A DNA stretch of 64,000 nt from Rhodanobacter sp. (GCA_004298045.1 SCRM01000015.1:60942-124941); one strand, 5' to 3'; shown: positions 1-9,439, numbered from the stretch's first letter. Notes: a model not told the origin generated them from the letters alone. A program made the numbers and translations.

Positions 1-121
1 TGTTCTGCGCACCAAAGGTGGCGCGGAACGTGCGCGCGCCAAGCGCGGCCAGCGCACCATCATCGGTGGGCAACGCGGCGCGGATGCGGGGGATGACGTG
101 CATGCGGGCAATGGCAACCAT
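1..121 (-). CDS. GNAT-family N-acetyltransferase, N-terminal fragment (runs off the window)
   Basis: Only the first ~35-40 codons are present, reading out of the left edge. The frame gives IRAALPTDDGALAALGARTF followed by RATFGAQN. This is the usual opening of GNAT acetyltransferases, a first beta strand of the IR.A...D...LA.L...TF..TF type. GNAT enzymes transfer an acetyl group from acetyl-CoA to amines, but the substrate cannot be judged from this piece. The start is uncertain: in-frame ATGs occur at 142, 121 and 103, and none has a strong ribosome binding site. It lies downstream of and in the same direction as the PagL-like gene, but 88 bases or more separate them. Confidence 0.55.
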   Translation of the reverse strand, partial: MVAIARMHVIPRIRAALPTDDGALAALGARTFRATFGAQN

Positions 122-209
122 GGCGTGTCGCCATGATGCCATTGCAGCCGCCCCGACCGTCACCCCGCGACGCCAACCTTGCGCGGCTGGATGTGCCTGC
201 CGCTCTGCC

Positions 210-734
210 TCAGTCGAAACGCATGCCGACCAAGGCCATGGTTTCGCCGCGGTTGGGTTTGTGCAGCTTCGCGTTGGAGATGTGGCGAACGCTGAAACTG
301 AAACGGCGCCATTGCCAGCCCAGCGTGCTGACGAACTCGTAGGCACTGCTCAGCGCCTGGGTGCGGCCAGTGTGCAGCGCCGCCTGGAAACTGAAATACA
401 GCGGGTGATACCAGTCTCCCTCCGTGCCCAGGCGAAACCGTGCACCCGCTGCGCCAAGCCAGATGTCATCGCTGGTGCCATAGCGGGCGTGCCGAAACTG
501 GCCGAGGTCGCGCCCGCCGATCCAGCCCGCCGTTGCATCCGGTGCCCAGGTAAGCGTGCCGATGCCCAGCGGATGCGGCGCCCAAGTGGCGTCGACGAAC
601 ACGGCGTTGGCGCCGTAGCTGTTCATGTAACTGCGACCGGCCTGCACCTGCCATTCGGCGGCTGTTGCCGGCAATGCCGCCACCCCCAACGTAACCGCCG
701 CCAAAAGACGACCGCAGCGCGAAATCCTGCTCAT
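210..734 (-). CDS. pagL: PagL-like lipid A 3-O-deacylase / acyloxyacyl hydrolase family protein
   Basis: A 174-residue protein with a Sec signal peptide of about 26 residues ending in ATAA, followed by an outer-membrane beta-barrel pattern with aromatic, alternating strands. PagL removes the 3-O-linked acyl chain from lipid A at the outer membrane. Its His/Ser/Glu catalytic residues are matched by H151 and S153 in RHISNA and E164 in NRGETM near the C-terminus, and the chain ends in a typical barrel-terminal strand (ALVGMRFD). Length is normal for the family. An AAGGG ribosome binding site lies about 9 bases before the ATG. The gene appears monocistronic. The family assignment rests on the triad and topology; deacylase activity is inferred. 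Confidence 0.8.
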   Translation of the reverse strand: MSRISRCGRLLAAVTLGVAALPATAAEWQVQAGRSYMNSYGANAVFVDATWAPHPLGIGTLTWAPDATAGWIGGRDLGQFRHARYGTSDDIWLGAAGARFRLGTEGDWYHPLYFSFQAALHTGRTQALSSAYEFVSTLGWQWRRFSFSVRHISNAKLHKPNRGETMALVGMRFD

Positions 735-810
735 AACGAATACCCTTCAATAGCCCTCACTCAACTTCCTAAACTGTACTGAACGGTATTTCAAAACAGC
801 GTGATGACGG

Positions 811-961
811 GGCGGGATTGGGGTGCGGGATTGGGGGATTGGGGATACGCAAAAGCCACCTGCTGCGACGTGCCTTGGTTGGTTGCCCATCCCCACGGAT
901 CCCTTTGCCGCCTGCGCGATGCGGCTCTTGCCAATCCCCAATCCCGTCTCCCCAATCCCGC
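811..961. repeat. GGGATTGGGGAT-flanked intergenic repeat, copy 1
   Basis: The left end carries several GGGATTGGGG-type units (811-845) and the right end carries the complementary ATCCCCAATCCC units (931-961), so the whole segment can fold back on itself. It begins two bases beyond the stop codon of the M16 gene at 964. A related element lies at 7260-7400 in the same position relative to another minus-strand stop codon. Similar units are common between genes in Xanthomonadales. The role is unknown; termination or mRNA 3' protection is possible. Confidence 0.65.
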
Positions 962-963
962 CG

Positions 964-2454
964 TCAGTGCTGCGCGACCTGCGGCCGCAGATTTGCGCTG
1001 TCGAGGTTGAGCGTGCCGGCGTCCAGCAGCAGCGCCTTGGCGTTGGCCTTTTGCAGCGCCGGGGCGAACTGTGCGGCGTCGCCTACCACCACCAGGTGCA
1101 GGTGCTTGGCGCCAAGCCATTCGTGGGCATAACGGGTGACCTCTTTCGGCGTCACCGCTTGCACCCGCGCCGCATAGCTGCCGATGTCGGCCAGCGGCAA
1201 CCCGTACACCGCCAGATCGCCCACCTGCTGCGCCAACCCGGCGGTGGTTTCCAGGCTGCGCCCATAGCCGCCGATGAGGGTGGCCTTGCGCGCCGCCAGC
1301 TCGGCGGCCGCCACCGGCTCGTCGCCCAACTGGGCAAACTGCTGGCGCATCAGCGCCACCACCTCGGGCGCGGACGGGTTCTTGGTTTGCGCGGCCGCCA
1401 GCCACAGGCCGGTATCGGCCAGCGGCTGCAGCCGGCTCGAAGCGCCGTAGGAAAGCCCGCGCTTGATGCGAATCTCCTGGTTGAGCCGCGCCGAGTACGA
1501 GCCACCCAGCACCGCGTTGGCCACCACCCCGGCGTAATAGCTCGGGTCCTTGCGCGGCGGCGCAATGTGCGCGGCCACCACGCCGGCCTGGCCGGCACCG
1601 TGCTGGTCGATCAGCACCAGCGCCGGCAGCACGCTCGACGTGGTGCTGGCCGGCTTGGTCGGCAGCGGCGTCGCTGGTTTTTGCCAATCGCCAAACCCGA
1701 CCTGCGCCAAGTCCATGGCCTGCACTGGCGTGATGTCGCCGGCCAGCACGAGGATGGCGTTGTCGGGGCGATACAGCAGCGCGTGCAGGCGCACCACGTC
1801 ATCGCGGGTAATGCGTGCAATCGAGGCCGGCGTGCCGGTGCGCGAGTGGCCGTAGGCGCCGCCGCCAAACACGCCACGCCCGGCGGCGAGCGAGGCCAGC
1901 GCCACCGGCTGGCTGAGCGCAAGGCGCACGTCGTCCTCGGCCTGCGTCTGCGCGCGCTTGAGCTCGGCCGGCGCAAAGTCCGGATGACGCACGACGCTGG
2001 CCAGCAGCTTGAGTGCCTGCGGCAGCTTGGGCGTGGTGACGGTGATGCCCAGCGCGCTTTCATCCCAGCCGGCGGCGGCTTCGAGTGAACCACCGAGCGC
2101 TTCGGCCGCGGCGGCAATCTGCGGCGCGCTTTTGCCTGCGGCGCCGCGGGTCAAGAGGTTGGCGGTGAGGTCGGCAAGGCCGGCTTTTTGCACCGGGTCC
2201 ATCTCGCCGCCGCTGCGCACGATGAGACGCGCGGTCACCAGCGGCAGATCGGCGCGGCGCACGCTGATGACCCGCAGCCCATTCGGCAGGGTTTGCATGC
2301 TGGGCACGGGCACTTGCAACGCAGCTGCGGGGCCGGACACCGGCGGCGCGGTCGGAAATTCGGTCGGTGCTGCGTCGGCGGCTGCGGCCACCAGCGGCAG
2401 GAGTCCGAGCGCGGCTCCCAGGAGGACACCGTGCGACCAGGCAAGGCGGCTCAT
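964..2454 (-). CDS. M16-family zinc peptidase homologue without the HxxEH site (non-catalytic partner)
   Basis: A 496-residue exported protein with a Sec signal peptide ending near AAADA (residues 1-28). It has the two-lobed M16 (pitrilysin/processing-peptidase) architecture. Where active members carry HxxEH, this protein reads GLADLTANLL (about residue 100), so the zinc ligands are missing. In bacterial M16 pairs, as in mitochondrial processing peptidase, one subunit is catalytic and the other binds substrate. This is the substrate-binding type. Its ATG overlaps the stop codon of the upstream catalytic gene by four bases (ATGA), implying translational coupling and a heterodimer in the periplasm. 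The substrate is unknown. Confidence 0.85.
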   Translation of the reverse strand: MSRLAWSHGVLLGAALGLLPLVAAAADAAPTEFPTAPPVSGPAAALQVPVPSMQTLPNGLRVISVRRADLPLVTARLIVRSGGEMDPVQKAGLADLTANLLTRGAAGKSAPQIAAAAEALGGSLEAAAGWDESALGITVTTPKLPQALKLLASVVRHPDFAPAELKRAQTQAEDDVRLALSQPVALASLAAGRGVFGGGAYGHSRTGTPASIARITRDDVVRLHALLYRPDNAILVLAGDITPVQAMDLAQVGFGDWQKPATPLPTKPASTTSSVLPALVLIDQHGAGQAGVVAAHIAPPRKDPSYYAGVVANAVLGGSYSARLNQEIRIKRGLSYGASSRLQPLADTGLWLAAAQTKNPSAPEVVALMRQQFAQLGDEPVAAAELAARKATLIGGYGRSLETTAGLAQQVGDLAVYGLPLADIGSYAARVQAVTPKEVTRYAHEWLGAKHLHLVVVGDAAQFAPALQKANAKALLLDAGTLNLDSANLRPQVAQH

Positions 2455-3824
2455 TTCGCATCTCCCTTGGCGCCGGATTTTTGCGGCTCGTAGTCGATGG
2501 TGACGCTGCGCGCATCGGTCACGTAGTGGCGCAGCACACGGTGCACGTCCTTCGCGGTCACCGCCTGCAAGGCGGCAAGGTCGTCGTTGGCGCGCGCCGG
2601 GCTGCCCTCGACCAGCGCGGCCTGGCCAAGGGCAAACGCCGTGCCTTGCGCGGTCTGGCGCTGCTTGAGCGTCGCGGTCAAGAGCTGGGTCTTCACCTTC
2701 TCCAATTCAGTGTCGGAAATTGGCTGGGTCGCCAGCCAGATCAGCTCGCTGTGCAACAGCTTGGCCGCCTGCTTCACGGTATGGCCGCTGGCGAGAATCG
2801 CATACACGGTGAACAGCCCCGGCCCCACGCGGCCATCGGCATCGGCGCCCACCTGCTGGGCCACCTGGTGGCGATACACCAGCGACTGGTACAACCGCGA
2901 GGATTTCCCCTGCGCCAGGATCGCCGCAGCCACCTGCAGCGGAATCAGATCCTTGACGTCGGCCGCGGACGGAATCAGCCAGGTCATCGCCACCGCCGGC
3001 AGCGGCGCAGTAGCGCTGGTCACGGTGTACTGCGCGCTCTTGCGCCGCTTGGGCTCCTGCACCACTACTTGTGGAACCGGCGTCGCCGGCTTCGGAATCC
3101 AGCCGAAATACTGGTCGACCCACGCGTCGAGTTGCTTCGGTTCGAAATTGCCGACCACGATCAAGGTGGCGTTGTCCGGTCGGTAAAACGTGTGGTGGAA
3201 CGCGATCACGTCAGGCAGCTTCGCCGCGTCGAGATCGGCGATGCTGCCGATCGTCGGCCGCTTGTACGGATGGCGCGTGTACGAATGTGCGTCGATCGCG
3301 TTGAACAGCTTGCCGTAGGGCTGCGCCAGCACACTCTGGCGGTATTCCTCCTCCACCACCGCACGCTCGGACTCGAAGTTCTTCTCGTCCACATTGAGGT
3401 TCGACAGCCGCTCCGCCTCGGCCCACAGGATGGTCTGCAAATGATTGGCCGGCACCACCTCGAAATAATTGGTGACGTCGGCGCCGGTCGAGGCGTTGTT
3501 CGCGCCGCCCACGTCCTCGGTCAGGCGGTCGAACTGCTCCGCGCCCATGTGCCTGGTGCTCTTGAACATCAGGTGCTCGAACAAATGCGCAAAGCCCGAG
3601 CGCCCCTGCGGGTCGTCCTTGGAGCCCACGTGGTACCACATCTGCACCGCCACGTCGGGGCTCGCGCGGTCGACCACGCTGATCACCTGCAGGCCATTGG
3701 CGAGCGTGCGCGTGTGGTAGTCGATCGGCGGCACCGTGAGCGGTTCGGCGGCATGCGCCACCGGTGCGAGCGCGGCGACGGCAAACACGAAAGTGGCCAG
3801 GAGCGACGCCGGACGCAGACGCAT
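2451..3824 (-). CDS. M16-family zinc metallopeptidase (catalytic subunit)
   Basis: About 457 residues from the chosen ATG, which begins a good signal peptide (MRLRPASLLATFVFAVAALA) cleaved after AHA. An upstream in-frame start at 3863 would place 13 extra residues before the signal peptide and is less likely. The zinc motif is intact: H80-L-F-E83-H84, with the distal Glu in the acidic run AVVEEE about 76 residues later. M16 enzymes degrade short unfolded peptides inside a clamshell chamber. The following gene encodes the inactive partner with a 4-base overlap. Location should be periplasmic; substrate unknown. Confidence 0.9.
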   Translation of the reverse strand: MRLRPASLLATFVFAVAALAPVAHAAEPLTVPPIDYHTRTLANGLQVISVVDRASPDVAVQMWYHVGSKDDPQGRSGFAHLFEHLMFKSTRHMGAEQFDRLTEDVGGANNASTGADVTNYFEVVPANHLQTILWAEAERLSNLNVDEKNFESERAVVEEEYRQSVLAQPYGKLFNAIDAHSYTRHPYKRPTIGSIADLDAAKLPDVIAFHHTFYRPDNATLIVVGNFEPKQLDAWVDQYFGWIPKPATPVPQVVVQEPKRRKSAQYTVTSATAPLPAVAMTWLIPSAADVKDLIPLQVAAAILAQGKSSRLYQSLVYRHQVAQQVGADADGRVGPGLFTVYAILASGHTVKQAAKLLHSELIWLATQPISDTELEKVKTQLLTATLKQRQTAQGTAFALGQAALVEGSPARANDDLAALQAVTAKDVHRVLRHYVTDARSVTIDYEPQKSGAKGDAK

Positions 3825-3936
3825 GGGCAGGTTCCAGATGGCGGAAAGACCCAACCTTAGCAAGCATCACTGAACTGTGCGTGCGGCGTCGCCGCACGCC
3901 ACGGAACCATCTCCCGCGTGATCGGTCGCAGGCGAT

Positions 3937-6900
3937 CTACTGCGGTGGCAGGGCCGGCACCTGCTTGGCCAGTTCGCGCTGGCGGCGGATTTCGGCGCGC
4001 AGCGCGCGGCGCCTGGCCTTGCGCTCGCGGTGGTCGTGCTGCCACAGGTACATCGCCGGAGTGGAGAGCAGGGTCAGGAGCTGCGACACCGCGAGCCCGC
4101 CCAGGATGGCGATGCCCAGCGGCTGGCGCATTTCCGAGCCGATGCCGAAACCGATCGCCAGCGGCAGCGCCGCACCCATTGCCACCAGCGTGGTCATGGT
4201 GATCGGGCGGAACCGCACCAGCGCCGCGTCGCGGATCGCGTCGGGTGCGGACAACCCGTGCTCGCGCTCGCGCACCAGCGCGAAATCCACCATCAGGATG
4301 GCGTTTTTCTTGACGATGCCGATCAGCATCAGCACCGCGATCACGCTCATCAACGTGAGCTGGGTGTGGGTGACCAGCATGGCCAGAAACGCGCCGGCGC
4401 CGGCCGCCGGCAGGGTCGAGAGAATGGTGAGCGGGTGGACCAGGCTTTCGTACAGGATGCCGAGCACCACGTACATCGCGCCGATCACCGCCAAGAACAA
4501 CAGCAGCGAGTTGGTGAGCGAATCGAGCAGGTCCTTGTTTTCGCCGGTGTAGCGCTTTTGCACGCCCGCCGGCAGTTGCGCGGCGGCAATCGCCTGGTCG
4601 ACCAGCTTCATGCCGGTCACCGGCGTCACCCCCTTGGCCAGGTTGTAGCTGACGCGCGAGGACTCGACCTGGTTGTAATGCTGGATGGTGACCGGGGCGA
4701 TGTGCGGGTGGATCCGCGCCACCGCCGAGAGCGGAACCATCTTGCCCTGGGTGTTGCGCACGTAGGTGTTGAGCAGCGCATCCGGGCTCAGCGTGTCGGC
4801 CTTGTTCGAGGTGAGGATCACCTGGTACTGGTTGATGTCCGAGTAGATGGTGGACACCGGCGCCTGCCCGAAGGCGTCGTTCAACGCGTCGTCCACCTGC
4901 GCCACGCCCAGGTGCAGGCGCGCCGCGGCATCGCGATCCACCGCCAGCATCTGCTGCTTGCCGATGCTGTCGAAGCTGGTGGTGACATCGCGGAATTGCG
5001 GCATCCTGCGCATCACCTGCGCGAGTTTCAGCGTGGGCATCTGCAGTGCGACGCCGGCGGTGCTGGTGAGCTGGAACGAGTACTGCGGGCCGCCACTGTC
5101 GCCGCCGCCACCGCCACCGAAAAACTGCATCGGCGTCAACGAGAGGCGCAGGTCGGGCACGTTCGCAAACTGTTTGGACAGCCGATCCACCACCTCCTGC
5201 GCGGTGGCGTGGCGGTCGTTCGGGCCGTCGCCGTGCGGCCGCAGATCCACGAACATGGTGGCGCGGTTGCCGACGGCGCCATTGTCGCCACCCTGCCGAC
5301 CCAGCACAGTGGTGACATCGAGCACGTCGTGGTCGTGGCGCAGTTCGGCCGCCATCTCCTGCGTACGCTGCGCCATGCGCGTGGGCGAGATGTTGGCGTC
5401 GGCGGTGAGCTGCACCCGCATCATGCCAATGTCCTCCTTGGGCATCATGCCGCCGCCGGCGGTCATGCCGACCAGCACCGCGAGCAGCACCGTCAGCACC
5501 AGCAGGATCGGCGGCTGCCAGCGCATCAATCGGCGGTGGCGCAGCGACCAGTCCAGCGCGCGGGTGTAGACCGCGAGCATCCAGTGGTCGAAACGTTCGG
5601 CCAGCAGCTCCGCGCGGCCCGGCCGGCGTTCGGCCTGCGGCCGCTCCTGCTTCAGCCAGCGTCCGCACAGCGCGGGCGTGAGCGTGAGCGACACCACCGC
5701 GGAGATCACGATGGTGGCGATCAGCGTCACCGAAAACTCGCGCATCAGCAGGGTGAACATGTTGTGGCCGAACACCATCGGCCCGAAGATCGCGATCAGC
5801 GACAGCGTGATCGAGATGACGGTGAAGCCGATTTCGCGCACGCCGGCCAGCGCCGCATCCAGCGGTCCCTTACCCTGTTCCATGTGGCGCACGATGTTCT
5901 CGATCACCACGATCGCGTCGTCCACCACAAACCCGACGCACAGCACCAGCGCAATCAGCGAAAACAGGTTGAGCGTGAACCCAAGCGCCCACATCAGCAC
6001 CAGCGCGCCGGCGAGCGACAGCGGCACGCTGAACATCGCGATCACCATCGGCCGCGTGCGCCGCAGGAACACCAGCATCACCAGCGCCACCATGACCACG
6101 CTCATGCCCAGCGCGATCTGCACCTCGTCCAGCGCCGACTGCGTGGTTTGCGTCAGGTCGAACACCGGCTGGATCGAGACATCCGCCGGCATCAGCGCGC
6201 GCAGCGCCGGCAGGCGCGCCAGGATCGCGCGCACCGTCGCCACCGAGTTGGCATCGGCGCGCTTGTTGATCTGCATGAGCACCGCGCGCTGGCCGTTGAA
6301 CCACGCTGCCTGATACTTGTCGGCCTGGCCGCCGGTGATCGTCGCCACGTCCGCCAGGCGCACCGGCACGCCATTGTGGGTAGCTACGATGAGCTTGGAA
6401 AAATCATCCACCGTGTGCAGCGCATCGTTCGCGCCGATCATGAACTGCATGCGGCCGTTGCCGATGGCACCCTGTGGCGCGGTGACGTTGGCGGCGCGCA
6501 GCGCATTGGCAATGTCGTTGGAAGTGATGCCGGCGTGCGCCAGCGCCGCGCTGTTGAGCGCCACGCGCACCGCATGCGGCGAGCCACCGCCCACGCCCAC
6601 CTGCGCCACGCCGGGGATCTGCGCCATCGCTGGCTGCAGCAGGGTTTGCGTCAAGTCGTAGAGCTTGTCCGGCGGCAGGCTGGACGAGGTCAGCGTGATC
6701 AGCAGGATGGGAATCTGCGAGGTGTCGAACTTGAAATACTGCGGCGGCACCATGCCAGTGGGCAGGTCGGGCTGCGCCGCGTTGATCGCCTGCTGCACGT
6801 CGCGCGCCGCCTCGTCGGCATTGCGGCTCATGTCGAACATGATCTGGATCTGCACCGCGCCCTCGGCCGCGGAGCCGTACATCTCCTTGACGCCGGGAAT

Positions 6901-7119
6901 GCGCCCGAGGTGCCGTTCCAGCGGTGACATCACGGTGTTCGCCATCACCTGCGCGCTGGCGCCCGGCATCTGCGCCATCACGCCGACGCCGGGAAACTCG
7001 ATCGACGGCAACGCCGCCACGCCAAGCAGCAGATAAGCCCACACGCCGGCCATTGCCAGCCCGATGGCCAGCAGCGAGGTGCCGATCGGGCGGCGGATCA
7101 TGGGTGCAAAAACGTTCAC
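3937..7119 (-). CDS. RND efflux permease, AcrB/MdtB-MdtC type
   Basis: About 1060 residues with the duplicated RND plan: one TM near the N-terminus, a large periplasmic loop, six TMs, then the same again. The proton-relay Asp pair is present in TM4 (GFVVDDAIVVIENI), and a second conserved block reads GIVKKNAILMVDFAL near residue 960. These pumps expel drugs, detergents or metabolites with a periplasmic adaptor and an outer-membrane channel. Similarity by eye is to MdtB/MdtC. No adaptor or channel gene lies next to it, so partners must be elsewhere. The start is taken as GTG at 7119 because GGAGG sits just upstream and the protein then opens like family members (VNVFAPMIRRPIG). A Gly-rich insert (about 10 residues) lies near residue 660. 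Confidence 0.92.
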   Translation of the reverse strand: MNVFAPMIRRPIGTSLLAIGLAMAGVWAYLLLGVAALPSIEFPGVGVMAQMPGASAQVMANTVMSPLERHLGRIPGVKEMYGSAAEGAVQIQIMFDMSRNADEAARDVQQAINAAQPDLPTGMVPPQYFKFDTSQIPILLITLTSSSLPPDKLYDLTQTLLQPAMAQIPGVAQVGVGGGSPHAVRVALNSAALAHAGITSNDIANALRAANVTAPQGAIGNGRMQFMIGANDALHTVDDFSKLIVATHNGVPVRLADVATITGGQADKYQAAWFNGQRAVLMQINKRADANSVATVRAILARLPALRALMPADVSIQPVFDLTQTTQSALDEVQIALGMSVVMVALVMLVFLRRTRPMVIAMFSVPLSLAGALVLMWALGFTLNLFSLIALVLCVGFVVDDAIVVIENIVRHMEQGKGPLDAALAGVREIGFTVISITLSLIAIFGPMVFGHNMFTLLMREFSVTLIATIVISAVVSLTLTPALCGRWLKQERPQAERRPGRAELLAERFDHWMLAVYTRALDWSLRHRRLMRWQPPILLVLTVLLAVLVGMTAGGGMMPKEDIGMMRVQLTADANISPTRMAQRTQEMAAELRHDHDVLDVTTVLGRQGGDNGAVGNRATMFVDLRPHGDGPNDRHATAQEVVDRLSKQFANVPDLRLSLTPMQFFGGGGGGDSGGPQYSFQLTSTAGVALQMPTLKLAQVMRRMPQFRDVTTSFDSIGKQQMLAVDRDAAARLHLGVAQVDDALNDAFGQAPVSTIYSDINQYQVILTSNKADTLSPDALLNTYVRNTQGKMVPLSAVARIHPHIAPVTIQHYNQVESSRVSYNLAKGVTPVTGMKLVDQAIAAAQLPAGVQKRYTGENKDLLDSLTNSLLLFLAVIGAMYVVLGILYESLVHPLTILSTLPAAGAGAFLAMLVTHTQLTLMSVIAVLMLIGIVKKNAILMVDFALVREREHGLSAPDAIRDAALVRFRPITMTTLVAMGAALPLAIGFGIGSEMRQPLGIAILGGLAVSQLLTLLSTPAMYLWQHDHRERKARRRALRAEIRRQRELAKQVPALPPQ

Positions 7120-7259
7120 GTGTCCTCCGTGGCGCGCAAGCATAACGGGAGAACCCGGCGGCACCGTGGCAGCGTGGCGGCACTCCCGGACATGCCGCCT
7201 TTATGCACCCATCCGCACCCGCCGCGTATGTGCCGAGAGGCAGGCCCTGCCATTAGGCA

Positions 7260-7400
7260 TGGGGATTGGGGATACGGGATTGGGGATTCGCACGAGCCGC
7301 CCCGTCGCAGCTCTTCCGTATCCCGCGCATCCGTTCCAGAAACCCCGCGGCTCGCCGGGATTTTGCCTTTCCGTATCCCCAATCCCGCATCCCTGATCCC
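7260..7400. repeat. GGGATTGGGGAT-flanked intergenic repeat, copy 2
   Basis: This has the same plan as the segment at 811-961. GGGATTGGGGAT and GGGATTGGGGATTCG units lie at the left end (7260-7291) and the complement CGTATCCCCAATCCCG at the right (7373-7388), separated by about 90 bases of non-repeated sequence. It begins 12 bases past the stop codon of the btuB-like gene. The arms can pair, so the transcript end could fold into a long hairpin. Most of the 293-base gap between btuB and the RND gene is this element; no gene is seen in it. Confidence 0.65.
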
Positions 7401-7412
7401 GGCTTCACGGCT

Positions 7413-9305
7413 TCACGGCTTCCAACGCAGCGTGAGCGACCAGGTACGCCCCGGCTGGTTGTAGTAGTAGACCGTCTCGTAGCGACGGTCGAAGGCATTT
7501 GCCAGGCGGCCTTCGAGCTGCCACGCGGGCGCCAGTTGCCAGCTTGCGCGCAGCGCGAGGATGCCGTAGCCGGCAAGGCGACGGGTGTTGGCCACGTCGT
7601 CGTAGCTGTGGCTGGCGGCGTACCACGTGGTGCCGAGGCCGAAGGCGCCGAAGCGGCGGTCGAGGTCGACCCGCAGCGTGCGTTCCGGGCGCCGGTTGAG
7701 CAGTTTGCCGTCGTTCGTGCCGCCATCGTCATTCTTCGGCTGCTGCAACGTGAGATACGCCGCGAGCTGCCAGCCGGCCAGCGTGGCGCCCGCCTGGCCT
7801 TCGAGTCCGCGGATGCGCGCGCGCGACAGGTTGAACGGCACGTAGTTGCGCGTGGCGTCGAGCAGGATCATCTGGTTGATGCGCGTCTGGTACGCGTTCA
7901 GCGCCCAGTGCCAGCCGTCGCCCTGCTGCTGCACGCCCAGCTCGGCACTGCGCGAGGTTTCCGGCCTGAGCTGCGGGTTGGCCGAAGCCATGCCGAAAAA
8001 CGGCGGGAAATACAGGTCGTTGAACGTGGGCGCATGGAACGCGGTGCCATAGCTGGCGGAGACCCGCAGGCCGTGGTCGAAGGCGTAGCCCCACGCCAGC
8101 GCGCCGGTGCTGTGGTTGCCGAACTGGCCGCTGTGGTCGCGCCGCGCCGATGCCTGCAGCGTGTTCGCGCCCCAGTTGGCCTGATACTGCGCAAACACGC
8201 CGGTATCCAGGCGGCGATCGGCAAGATAGCCGGTGGAGCTGTCCACATGCTCGCGCTGCCAGTCGACGCCGGCGGTCAACAGCTGGCCGGGCGCCAGCGT
8301 GACATCGTTCTGCCAGCTGGCCTGGTCGCGGCGCGAATTGGCGTAACCGGTCTGCCGGCGGGGGTAATACGCACCCAGATACGTGCCCTGGTAATAGGTG
8401 GTGGAGAGGTCCTTGCTCTGCCCAGCGCTGAGCATCACCTTCCACGCCGCTAGCGGCGCAAACGCCAGCCGCGCGCCGCCCAACCGCTGCTCCTGCAGCG
8501 CGCGGTTGCTGCCGAACGGGCTGCCGGCGTACTCGACAAAGTTGCGGCTGCGCAACCAGTTGCCGGACAGCTCGGCGCCGTTGTCCCAGCGCCAGCCGCC
8601 GCTCAATGCGCCGTTCCAGTTGCGGAACGCGTCGTTGCGCGGGTCGTCCACGAAGCAACCGGCAAATGCTTCGGCCGCACCCATTCTGCAGGCCGGGAAA
8701 CCGCGCGTGTGCTGCCCGCCGAGGCTGGCGTTGTACCAGGCGTGCGCGTCGCCGCCGGAAAGACCCAGCGTGCTGCCGGCCAGCCCACGGCTGCCCCCGG
8801 TGACGCTCATCGACGGCACAGTGCCGCCATTCGGACGGCCGTGGCGGGTGAAGATCTGGATCACCCCGCCGATCGCGTCCGGCCCATACAGGCTCGAGCG
8901 CGGGCCGCGCACGATCTCGATGCGCTCAATCTGGTCCACCGGCAACTGCTGGATGGCGGCAAAGCCGGCGGTGACCGAACCGATGCGCACGCCGTCGATC
9001 AGCACCAGCGTGTGGTTGGCGTTGCTGCCGCGCAGCGACAACGTGCTGAGCTGGCCCAGGCCGCCGTATTGCGCGATCGCCACGCCCGGCAGGCCGGTCA
9101 GCAGGTCCTGCACCGAGAGCGGTTGCAAGCGCTCGATGTCGACACGCGTGACGATGGTGACCGCGGAGAGCGTGTCGTCCACCGTCACCGGCGTGCGGGT
9201 GGCGGTCACCACCACCGGATCGAGGGCACTCGCGGCGTTCTGGTCGGCAGCGTAGGCAGGCAGCATGCAGGTCATCAGCGCCGCTGCAAGCAAGGTCTTG
9301 TTCAT
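7413..9305 (-). CDS. btuB: TonB-dependent vitamin B12 (cobalamin) receptor, BtuB-like
   Basis: About 630 residues. It has a signal peptide (MNKTLLAAALMTCMLPAYA), a TonB-box-like segment (LDPVVVTATRTP), a plug domain with the LIDGVRIGS and IERIEIVRGPRSSLYG signatures, and a 22-strand type barrel ending in LTLRWKP. BtuB imports cobalamin across the outer membrane using TonB energy. Specificity is supported by the cobalamin riboswitch directly upstream. The ATG at 9305 is preferred over the longer frame (9401) because it starts the signal peptide and has TGAGGA in front. No btuCDF or cobalamin synthesis genes adjoin it. Confidence 0.92.
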   Translation of the reverse strand: MNKTLLAAALMTCMLPAYAADQNAASALDPVVVTATRTPVTVDDTLSAVTIVTRVDIERLQPLSVQDLLTGLPGVAIAQYGGLGQLSTLSLRGSNANHTLVLIDGVRIGSVTAGFAAIQQLPVDQIERIEIVRGPRSSLYGPDAIGGVIQIFTRHGRPNGGTVPSMSVTGGSRGLAGSTLGLSGGDAHAWYNASLGGQHTRGFPACRMGAAEAFAGCFVDDPRNDAFRNWNGALSGGWRWDNGAELSGNWLRSRNFVEYAGSPFGSNRALQEQRLGGARLAFAPLAAWKVMLSAGQSKDLSTTYYQGTYLGAYYPRRQTGYANSRRDQASWQNDVTLAPGQLLTAGVDWQREHVDSSTGYLADRRLDTGVFAQYQANWGANTLQASARRDHSGQFGNHSTGALAWGYAFDHGLRVSASYGTAFHAPTFNDLYFPPFFGMASANPQLRPETSRSAELGVQQQGDGWHWALNAYQTRINQMILLDATRNYVPFNLSRARIRGLEGQAGATLAGWQLAAYLTLQQPKNDDGGTNDGKLLNRRPERTLRVDLDRRFGAFGLGTTWYAASHSYDDVANTRRLAGYGILALRASWQLAPAWQLEGRLANAFDRRYETVYYYNQPGRTWSLTLRWKP

Positions 9306-9439
9306 TGCAATCCTCAGCCGCACACCCGTGCGGCGCATGGTCGTCACCACGCCAGCGCACGCAAGGAAGCAGGAGAGAAGCGCCACGGCCATGCCGGACA
9401 CATCTGTCCAGCCACGCCCACCGCGCGCCAGCAGTCATG

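Noticed and set aside
823..2088. Long plus-strand open frame opposite the M16 gene
   Set aside because: It is the mirror of a high-GC minus-strand gene, has no family motifs, and its codon use is Arg/Gly/His/Gln-rich as expected for antisense.
4030..6927. 965-codon plus-strand open frame opposite the RND pump
   Set aside because: It is full of His/Arg/Gln runs and has no recognisable domain; it exists because the opposite strand is a real high-GC gene.
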